Position numbers and translations under genes: made by a program. From contig JAVHZZ010000008.1 of the NCBI GenBank assembly GCA_036250195.1, positions 16,249,434 to 16,313,433 on the forward strand: a stretch of DNA of 64,000 bases, written 5' to 3'. The notes beneath the pieces are model-generated. The model saw nothing but the letters and a program-made list of their open reading frames with translations. It had not been told where the DNA came from and ran no database searches. How positions within the stretch are numbered: position 1 is the stretch's first letter; the number at the start of each line of letters is the position of its first letter. Shown here one piece after another: positions 56,598-64,000 of this stretch. The DNA comes from Mixophyes australis (Eukaryota; Chordata; Amphibia; Anura; Limnodynastidae).

Positions 56598-59189
56598 TTA
56601 ATCCTCACCCTCATCAGTGTGTACGTCATCATCACAGACTATCAATTCATCGCCGCTTGAATCCGCCATTAGAGAACAGTCAGTGCTTGGATGTCTTGGA
56701 TGGTGAAGGCCTTCCTCGTGGAAGATGTAGTTCATTTTTATAAACATCATTTTCTCCACATTTTTGGGAAGTAACCTTCTACGGCGATCACTGACTAAGT
56801 TCCCTGCTGTGCTGAACACTCGTTCAGAGTACACACTGGAGGGTGGGCAGCTTAGGTATTGCAAAGCAAGTTTGTACATGGGTTTCCAAATGGCCTGCTT
56901 TTCTTCCCAGTAAGGAAAGGGACTGTCTGACATTTCCATATCAACTACCTCTTGAAAGTAATCCTCCACCATCCTTTGCATGTTTATACTCATATTGGAT
57001 GGAGTTATGGGCAAAGTGACACATTTTTTTGAAAAATCCTTCAAACCAGCCCAGATGTTAAATTGTTCTGGTCTGCCCCCTGTGTCTTCCCTGCTTCTTT
57101 TTTGGAAATTTAATTTTTTACGAGCAACAGCTTGAGAAAGTGAAGGAGGACACGTCGTCAAGCCGAGGCCCAGTTCAGCGGCCAACTTGCTGAGCAATAG
57201 CTCCTTGCAAAAGTTCACATCTCGCTCATTTACAAGTAAAGACTCAATGTAGGTTTTAAACCTTGGATCAAGCACAGTGGCCAAAACGTACTGATCCGAG
57301 TTCAAGATCTTAATAACTCGAGGATCATTGTGAAGCGAATTAAGTACTTGATCGACAAGGCCAACATACTTTGCTGAATTGCTTGCTTTCAGCTCCTCCT
57401 TCATTTTCTCAAGCTGCTTTTCCAATAGTCTAATTAAAGGAATGACTTGGCTCAAACTAGCAGAGTCTGCACTGACCTCACATGTCACAACTTCAAATGG
57501 TTTCAGCACCTTGCACAGCACTGAAAGGATTCCCCACTGTGCAAGAGTGAAATACATCCCCCCTCCTTTCCCAATGTCATGACTTGTGCAATATGCTTGG
57601 ATGGCTTTGCGCTGTTCCTCCATCCTCTGAAGCATGTACAGGGTGGAATTCCACCGAGTTACCACCTCTTGCTTAAGTTGGTGGCAGGGCAAGTTAAACT
57701 GCTCTTGGAGCTGCTGTAATCTCCTACATGCTGTGGCTGAATGCCTGAAATGGCCTGAAATTTTACGGGCCACCGAAAGCATCTCCTGCACCTCACGGTT
57801 ATTTCGTAGGAAGCTCTGCACCACCAAGTTGATGGTGTGAGCAAAACAGGGAATATGTTGGAAATCACCCAGCTGTAATGCTCGCACTATATTGTTGGCG
57901 TTATCTGAAATGACATACCCTGGGGAGAGTCCGAGTGGTATAAGCCATGCATCAATCACATCTCTCAGTTTGCGTAACAAATTGTCAGCCGTATGCCTGT
58001 TAGTGAAGCCGGTGATACAAAGAGTGGCCTGCCTGTGACAAATGTTACGTAGTGGTGTACATGCTGCTGCTGTTCCTGCTGGTGAAGGTGAATGACCAAC
58101 CCAGTGGGCTGTCACAGTCATATAGTCTTTGGTTTGGCCACTTCCACTTGTCCACATATCTGTGGTTAAGTGAACAGTGGGCAGAATGGCATTTTTCAGC
58201 GCAATCTCTACATTTTTACACACTTTTTGGTATAGTTGTGGAATAGCTTTACGGGAGAAATGGTGTCGCGATGGAATTCTGTAACGCGGACACAAAACCT
58301 CAATTAACTGTGAAAAACCAGCTGCGTTTATTGTGGAGATTGGACGCAGATCTAACACTAACATTGCAGCCATGGCGTCTGTGATTCGCTTGGCGACTGG
58401 GTGACTGCTGTCATATTTGCTTCCCCTCGCAAATGATTGTTTCACAGTTAATTGCTGAAATGTAGGACTGCTCATTTTATTCACCTGCCTCTGGGATGAC
58501 GATTCACCCCCAGCAGCAGCAACAGCAGCAGCAGGACTAACGCTTTCTTCAGAGGAATCAATAATAGTGCCGGAGTCATCCAGCCTTAAGTGGGATGCCG
58601 GGCTAACTCCGAGCGCTACTGAGGATATTGATGAGGATGGTGGGGTGGGTGTATTTTGTAGCCGTCGGTATGTCGGTGAGCGGAGGGTCTTAGCTGATGA
58701 GGGAGTGCTTGTATTCTTTTGGGAAGAACTTTCAGCTTTTCCCAACACTTTGCCATGAACTCTCGTTAAATGGCGTAACATAGACGAGGTTCCAAGATGG
58801 TTAAGGTCCCTCCCTCGACTGACTGTGGCTTCACATACACTACAAATGGCTATACAATTGTTGTCTGGATTTGGGTAGAAATAATTCCACACATAAGAAG
58901 TGGATTTTTTTGTTTTATGCCCAGGCATGACAATGGCCTTTTTCTTGTCACGTGCCAGAACTGCTGCCACTGGTGCAGGACTTACACAAACAACCTCATC
59001 CTCATCAACATCCTCATTAGCGCCCTCGTCGCCTACACAAATCTCCCCCTCATCCTCTTCTAATTCCAAAGTGGCATCCTCAATTTGGGTATCACCGGCT
59101 ACACTCGGGCTATTAAGGCACACATCAGCAGAATGCTCACGATTAGACATCCCACTGTTGGATGGACTCTCCACAGGGATTGTTGTCAT
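56598..59189 (-). CDS. hAT transposase with BED zinc finger
   Basis: An 863-residue protein without stops, close to the usual length of ZBED-type hAT transposases. An acidic N-terminus (about 41-68) precedes a BED finger at about 95-146 (W101, C116-x2-C119, H140-x4-H145), which should bind the element's ends. The RNase H-like core shows TDMWTS (first Asp, 344), VISDNANN (second Asp, 429), CFAH (448-451) and TRWNST (Trp 513). The hAT dimerisation domain has PPSSVYSERVFSTAGN with the expected Glu at 789. The stop is TAA at 56598. Met1 has a weak start context; Met14 (59150) has G at -3 and could be the true start. An acidic C-terminal tail (846-863) follows. It lies inside complete hAT ends, so it is a transposon gene and not a domesticated host ZBED gene. 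Confidence 0.93.
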   Translation of the reverse strand: MTTIPVESPSNSGMSNREHSADVCLNSPSVAGDTQIEDATLELEEDEGEICVGDEGANEDVDEDEVVCVSPAPVAAVLARDKKKAIVMPGHKTKKSTSYVWNYFYPNPDNNCIAICSVCEATVSRGRDLNHLGTSSMLRHLTRVHGKVLGKAESSSQKNTSTPSSAKTLRSPTYRRLQNTPTPPSSSISSVALGVSPASHLRLDDSGTIIDSSEESVSPAAAVAAAGGESSSQRQVNKMSSPTFQQLTVKQSFARGSKYDSSHPVAKRITDAMAAMLVLDLRPISTINAAGFSQLIEVLCPRYRIPSRHHFSRKAIPQLYQKVCKNVEIALKNAILPTVHLTTDMWTSGSGQTKDYMTVTAHWVGHSPSPAGTAAACTPLRNICHRQATLCITGFTNRHTADNLLRKLRDVIDAWLIPLGLSPGYVISDNANNIVRALQLGDFQHIPCFAHTINLVVQSFLRNNREVQEMLSVARKISGHFRHSATACRRLQQLQEQFNLPCHQLKQEVVTRWNSTLYMLQRMEEQRKAIQAYCTSHDIGKGGGMYFTLAQWGILSVLCKVLKPFEVVTCEVSADSASLSQVIPLIRLLEKQLEKMKEELKASNSAKYVGLVDQVLNSLHNDPRVIKILNSDQYVLATVLDPRFKTYIESLLVNERDVNFCKELLLSKLAAELGLGLTTCPPSLSQAVARKKLNFQKRSREDTGGRPEQFNIWAGLKDFSKKCVTLPITPSNMSINMQRMVEDYFQEVVDMEMSDSPFPYWEEKQAIWKPMYKLALQYLSCPPSSVYSERVFSTAGNLVSDRRRRLLPKNVEKMMFIKMNYIFHEEGLHHPRHPSTDCSLMADSSGDELIVCDDDVHTDEGED

Positions 59190-59280
59190 TTGTGAATCAG
59201 AGCAAATATTCTCCTGTAATGCCTCACTGTTATCTTGCAGCTCAGCTTTGACGCGTAACAGTAGTTGTGCACCAATTGTA

Positions 59281-61140
59281 GGCTTTGACAGCCAGAAATA
59301 TTAATGCACAATTAGGGAGGACACCCCAAAAGCACTGAGGAGTGCTAAAAATTATTTAGTAGATACTGCTGACAGATATGACTTTTGACAGCCAGAAATA
59401 TTAATGCACAATTAGGGAGGACACCCCAAAAACACTGAGGAGTGCTAAAAATTATTTAGTAGATACTGCTGACAGATATGACTTTTGACAGCCAGAAATA
59501 TTAATGCACAATTAGGGAGGACACCCCAAAAACACTGAGGAGTGCTAAAAATTATTTAGTAGATACTGCTGACAGATATGACTTTTGACAGCCAGAAATA
59601 TTAATGCACAATTAGGGAGGACACCCCAAAAACACTGAGGAGTGCTAAAAATTATTTAGTAGATACTGCTGACAGATATGACTTTTGACAGCCAGAAATA
59701 TTAATGCACAATTAGGGAGGACACCCCAAAAACACTGAGGAGTGCTAAAAATTATTTAGTAGATACTGCTGACAGATATGACTTTTGACAGCCAGAAATA
59801 TTAATGCACAATTAGGGAGGACACCCCAAAAACACTGAGGAGTGCTAAAAATTATTTAGTAGATACTGCTGACAGATATGACTTTTGACAGACAGAAATA
59901 TTAATGCACAATTAGGGAGGACACCCCAAAAACACTGAGGAGTGCTAAAAATTATTTAGTAGATACTGCTGACAGATATGACTTTTGACAGCCAGAAATA
60001 TTAATGCACAATTAGGGAGGACACCCCAAAAACACTGAGGAGTGCTAAAAATTATTTAGTAGATACTGCTGACAGATATGACTTTTGACAGCCAGAAATA
60101 TTAATGCACAATTAGGGAGGACACCCCAAAAGCACTGAGGAGTGCTACAAATTATTTAGTAGATACTGCTGACAGATATGACTTTTGACAGCCAGAAATA
60201 TTAATGCACAATTAGGGAGGACACCCCAAAAACACTGAGGAGTGCTAAAAATTATTTAGTAGATACTGCTGACAGATATGACTTTTGACAGCCAGAAATA
60301 TTAATGCACAATTAGGGAGGACACCCCAAAAACACTGAGGAGTGCTAAAAATTATTTAGTAGATACTGCTGACAGATATGACTTTTGACAGCCAGAAATA
60401 TTAATGCACAATTAAGGAGGACACCCCAAAAACACTGAGGAGTGCTAAAAATTATTTAGTAGATACTGCTGACAGATATGACTTTTGACAGCCAGAAATA
60501 TTAATGCACAATTAGGGAGGACACCCCAAAAGCACTGAGGAGTGCTACAAATTATTTAGTAGATACTGCTGACAGATATGACTTTTGACAGCCAGAAATA
60601 TTAATGCACAATTAGGGAGGACACCCCAAAAACACTGAGGAGTGCTAAAAATTATTTAGTAGATACTGCTGACAGATATGACTTTTGACAGCCAGAAATA
60701 TTAATGCACAATTAGGGAGGACACCCCAAAAACACTGAGGAGTGCTAAAAATTATTTAGTAGATACTGCTGACAGATATGACTTTTGACAGCCAGAAATA
60801 TTAATGCACAATTAGGAAGGACACCCCAAAAACACTGAGGAGTGCTAAAAATTATTTAGTAGATACTGCTGACAGATATGACTTTTGACAGCCAGAAATA
60901 TTAATGCACAATTAGGGAGGACACCCCAAAAACACTGAGGAGTGCTAAAAATTATTTAGTAGATACTGCTGACAGATATGACTTTTGACAGCCAGAAATA
61001 TTAATGCACAATTAGGGAGGACACCCCAAAAGCACTGAGGTGTGCTACAAATTATTTAGTAGATACTGCTGACAGATATGACTTTTGACAGCCAGATATA
61101 TTAATGCACAATTATGGGGGACACCCCAAAAGCGCTGGGG
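59281..61140. repeat. 100-bp tandem array, about 18.6 copies, inside the hAT
   Basis: The block 'gccagaaata' recurs exactly every 100 bp (59291, 59391, 59491 and so on to about 61091). Most units are identical. A few differ at the same sites (A/G before CACTGAGG; A/C in GCTAAAAATT), and the variant units at about 60121, 60521 and 61021 share both changes, showing spread by unequal exchange or conversion. The last unit (61091-61140) is the most diverged. The array lies between the candidate promoter and the transposase start, so it is probably in the transcribed leader or an intron. Confidence 0.97.
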
Positions 61141-61313
61141 AGTGCCAAATATGAAGAAAAAATAATAAACCTCTATCCTCCTCTCTGCACTAGCGATTTT
61201 GGTTAGAGCAATTGCAAGAACAATATTGTATTCTCTGTCCCTGCTCTAATTAGCCTATGACTACACCCTGCTCTCTCCCTCTGTCAAATGGCGATGGATT
61301 GCTGTGGAGGCGT

Positions 61314-61324
61314 GTATTTATAAA
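61314..61324 (-). promoter_or_regulatory. Candidate TATA box for the hAT transposase
   Basis: The minus strand reads CTTTATAAATA here, followed downstream by about 170 bp before the 100-bp array starts. Upstream, at about 61365-61380, an inverted pair of CRE-like TGACGT cores flanks 'caca'. This is the only promoter-like signal I see on the transposase strand. Confidence 0.4.
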
Positions 61325-61573
61325 GTTGAAGTATCGCGAGAACCGAGTCCCGAGATCCGACAACGTCACAATGACGTTCGGCCTCGATTTGGATTCGGAA
61401 TGGGCGGGAGAGTACCGAGCTGCTCAGCTCGGTACTCGGATACCCAAAGTTCGGGTGGGTTCGGTTCTCGGAGAACCGGACCCGCCCATCTCTACTATAG
61501 AGTGTCCACAGCGAAGAACATGCTGTACATGAGTATTAGCACAAAAGCAAAATGTAGTCACAATTACTTATAT

Positions 61574-61856
61574 CATACTTGCCAACATGGGCAAGATGAT
61601 ACCCGGGAGGTCCGGGGGGCAGTTGGTTGTGTGGGGGCGGAGCATGAAGAATTGCATCATTACCCTCGCCTCCAAAACAGACATCACTACTCTGAACCAA
61701 TGAAAACAGGGGGTGGGGCCACAATGCGGTGTTCATGACGTCACTTGGCCCCGCCCCCTCCCCTATCAGGGAGAATTGCCTGCTCTCCCGGGAGTCCAGG
61801 AGAACTCCCAGAAATTTGGGAGTCTCCCGGACATTCCGGGAGAATAGGCAGCTACG
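61574..61856 (-). mobile_element. MITE with CATACTTGCCAAC end, reverse and diverged
   Basis: On the minus strand it starts near 61856 with 'ctcccggaatgtccggga' and follows the order of the MITE at 13777 through GGGGCGGGGCCAAG. It ends at 61574, where the plus strand reads CATACTTGCCAAC. It carries different interior sequence from about 61590 to 61720. Only one terminus is well preserved. Confidence 0.72.
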
Positions 61857-61904
61857 ACTTATATTTCAATTTGCAATCACATTTACATTTATACAGCATC
61901 TTAA

Positions 61905-62323
61905 GCTGGGTACACAATACACTGTTTTCGTCCAAAAATCGGCTAAATCAGCCGACATATGACCGCTCGTTCAAAAGTCGGGTCAGTGTGTGTGGTGACA
62001 CGATGGTCGAAAGTCTGCCCAAATGGACGATTATCGCCTCATTTGGTTGGTCGTACCGTTTAATATTTTCGTTCCAATCTCGTTTCCGCTCTGTAGTGTC
62101 TATAAACTTCCGACCGATCCACAACAGTGAGTACGAAATTACAGTCATTGCTCACGACAACATGGCTGTAAAAAGTCGCTAAAGGGACGTCCGCTCTTCC
62201 CTTTATCATCCTAAACAAGGCTAGTGTGTATGCAGTCCATGGACCAAGCGATCGGATCATCGATCGCATGTAGAATCGCTCGGCATAAAAAGTTGGTTGA
62301 AATTTCTGTTGTGTGTACCCAGC
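61905..62323. mobile_element. TTAA-target MITE, GCTGGGTACACA ends
   Basis: A 419-bp element starting GCTGGGTACACAATACAC, with the inverse GTGTGTACCCAGC at its right end. It is flanked by TTAA (61901-61904) and TTTA (62324-62327), a one-base-changed TTAA duplication. The frames across it on both strands have no domain. Confidence 0.8.
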
Positions 62324-62329
62324 TTTACA

Positions 62330-62860
62330 CTGAGGTATGTCTTGATAACCATCTCTAACTGCTGTCCCTGGTTAGAAAATAAACTGCAGAAAATATAGTC
62401 GTGAACCAAACTATTTGAAGTATTTGTATGTTTATAAAAGATTTTACAGTTAATAATCTATCTCGCTGGCAGCTTTCCAATGCATTTCTGTGGCCCCTCT
62501 CCTTCTAGTAAAATCTTCATAGCTTTTATGCTCTGACATCATCCTTTTAATAAAAACATGCCCACAAACATGAATTTACAACATATGTGAGGAAAACGTG
62601 TACTGAACTGATCTCTGGTACTTCAGCGACAGTCTATAATTAAGGAATAATGGCTGCTTGTGCCTCCATGATTTTGCAAACAGATTTAAATAATTAAATA
62701 TTATTTATTTTTATTTTAATTCAAAATTGATGATGATGATGATGATAATGATGAATATTAACAAATATACGTGCATGTGCATTTAAACATGCCTTGAAAG
62801 CAACACCAGTAACTAACAAGGAGCTGTTGGGCTTAGGACATAGTGAGTTATTTTTATATA
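62330..62860. other. Unassigned sequence with (GAT)n
   Basis: No gene is seen. A GATGATGATGATGAT run occurs at about 62728-62752. Confidence 0.4.
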
Positions 62861-62868
62861 TATATATA

Positions 62869-63035
62869 CAGGGGTGCCGAGAGAGGGAGGATCATGTACA
62901 AAGCACCGTGCCCAGGACTGCTGGTGTAGTGGGAGGAGCCACCAACCTCCTATGGCCCCACCCCCCTTCGCAGTTATTGAAGAGGCCCCAAAAAAGTTGC
63001 TTTACCAGGCCTTTAAATTCCTCTTGTCGGCCCTG
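62869..63035. mobile_element. Short hAT-like MITE
   Basis: Begins CAGGGGTGCCGAGAGAGG and ends with the inverse of CAGGGCCGACAAGAGG. 167 bp, no coding capacity. The flanks TATATATA and TATCTATC match at 6 of 8, and both are simple repeats, so the duplication is uncertain. Confidence 0.6.
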
Positions 63036-63068
<33 letters not shown>

Positions 63069-63070
63069 CA

Positions 63071-63111
<41 letters not shown>

Positions 63112-63145
63112 CATATCTATCTATCTATCTATCTACCTCATGTAA

Positions 63146-63197
<52 letters not shown>

Positions 63198-63199
63198 CA

Positions 63200-63237
<38 letters not shown>

Positions 63238-63247
63238 CCTCATGTAA

Positions 63248-63300
<53 letters not shown>
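63035..63300. repeat. TCTA tetranucleotide array
   Basis: TCTA repeats with recurring interruptions 'ctacctcatgtaaatc' at about 63133 and 63234 and 'ctcatatct' at about 63066, 63110 and 63196. This shows a larger unit of roughly 100 bp that has duplicated. The Ser-Ile-Tyr-Leu frames are artefacts. Confidence 0.97.
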
Positions 63301-63304
63301 CCAT

Positions 63305-63630
63305 GGCAACAACCTCATGACAAATCTCCAGTTAGAACTGTGTTTGTTATGCAGACATATTGTTTAATATGAATTAGAATAATACATTTATTCTATTATA
63401 TATATGCCTACAGTGCTGAATCTTTTCAATGTTTTGTAATAAGGCCCCTGCCAAGTATTTTATTTACTTTTTGTCTCAAGAAAGTTTTAGCTTCAGGATA
63501 TTATGGGTCAGTCCTACGTTTTTAAGAACTTATTTAATATTAATATACTGGATGTAGACAGTGTCTGATTGTATATTGTACTTTGTACCATATTTGTGTA
63601 AGTTTATGAAAATGAGTAACATTCAGTAAA
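63305..63630. other. Unassigned sequence
   Basis: No gene or repeat is recognised between the TCTA array and the 76-bp array. Confidence 0.35.
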
Positions 63631-63639
63631 ACTGTGTTA

Positions 63640-64000
63640 TGGTCAGGGGTGTAGTGTCCTATGTCTGTATAGAGTGTATTAGAATTGTATTATGATCATG
63701 TCCAGTGGACCGGTCATGTTGGGGGTGTAGTGTCCTATGTCTGTATAGAGTGTATTAGAATTGTATTATGATCATGTCCAGTGGACCGGTCATGTTGGAG
63801 GTGCAGTGTCCTATGTCTGTATAGAGTGTATTAGAATTGTATTATGATCATGTCCAGTGGTCAGGTCATGTTGGAGGTGCAGTGTCCTATGTCTGTATAC
63901 AGTGTAATAAATTTGTATTATGATCTTGTCCAGTGGTCAGGTCATGTTGGGGGTGTAGTGTCCTATGTCTGTATAGAGTGTATTAGAATTGTATTATGAT
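63640..64000 (+). repeat. 76-bp tandem repeat, at least 4.6 copies, runs off the edge
   Basis: The motif 'gtagtgtcctatgtctgta' recurs at 63651, 63727, 63803, 63879 and 63955, 76 bp apart. Units differ at a few positions (GTAG/GCAG, GGACCGG/GGTCAGG). The array continues beyond the window. Confidence 0.95.

Larger units (their letters stand above)
55711..61494 (-). mobile_element. Complete autonomous hAT transposon, 5.8 kb
   Basis: Bounded by a perfect 8-bp target duplication CTATAGAG (55703-55710, 61495-61502). Termini are TAGAGATGG on the left and its inverse CCATCTCTA on the right. On the minus strand the order is: right terminus with palindromes, a TATA-like box (about 61315), the 100-bp array (59281-61140), the transposase (59189-56598), a 3' region with about three 100-bp repeats (56113-56420), and a GGTTTT-rich left end (55735-55860). 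A shorter relative lies at 35638-36904. An intact reading frame and perfect duplication argue for fairly recent insertion. Confidence 0.93.

Noticed and set aside
56598..59189. Host ZBED gene (domesticated transposase)
   Set aside because: The frame lies inside intact hAT ends with a perfect 8-bp duplication and keeps all catalytic motifs, so it is a transposon gene.
59281..61140. Regular direct repeats resembling a CRISPR array
   Set aside because: The repeats are head-to-tail without variable spacers, the unit is 100 bp, the DNA is vertebrate, and the array lies in a transposon.

Overview
This 64 kb window is vertebrate nuclear DNA. It is most likely from an amphibian and probably a frog; that is an inference from the repeats, not from a host gene. 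It is AT-rich and packed with interspersed repeats of amphibian type: a tRNA-headed SINE present in about a dozen copies, 3' ends of L2/CR1-like LINEs, hAT, Tc1 and TTAA-target DNA transposons and MITEs, LTRs, and long micro- and minisatellites. I could recognise no host protein-coding exon, rRNA or functional tRNA. The window reads as intergenic or intronic sequence. The only convincing intact reading frame is a hAT-family transposase.

Layout. 1-9.9 kb: decayed repeat tails, a 760-bp GATA array, hAT-type and other MITEs, a head-to-head SINE pair and a 28-bp minisatellite. 11-16 kb: a 1.4-kb, 44-bp minisatellite that grew inside an interspersed repeat, then a 1,042-bp tandem duplication whose two copies look identical, each carrying a MITE. 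17.6-19.4 kb: a reversed LINE 3' end and a dead Tc1 copy split by a SINE. 19.4-27.4 kb: AT-rich and almost free of recent repeats. 27.5-30.3 kb: a 31-bp minisatellite, a polypurine tract, an LTR with internal sequence apparently on both sides, and a SINE. 32-45 kb: SINEs, MITEs, a non-autonomous hAT carrying a nested solo LTR, a second dead Tc1, and an L2-like LINE end with about 150 readable RT-ORF codons. 46-55 kb: more SINEs, palindromic MITEs, a 149-bp array, a second solo LTR and a Helitron-like fragment. 55.7-61.5 kb: a complete hAT transposon. 61.5-64 kb: MITEs, a TCTA array and a 76-bp array running off the edge.

The best unusual system is the 5,784-bp hAT element at 55711-61494. It has a perfect 8-bp target duplication, terminal repeats and an uninterrupted 863-codon BED-finger transposase with all expected catalytic motifs. 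Between the transposase start and a candidate TATA box lies an array of about 18.6 near-identical units of exactly 100 bp. A shorter relative at 35638-36904 keeps both ends but lacks the gene, so autonomous and non-autonomous members lie in one window. I found no evidence for a new host gene system.
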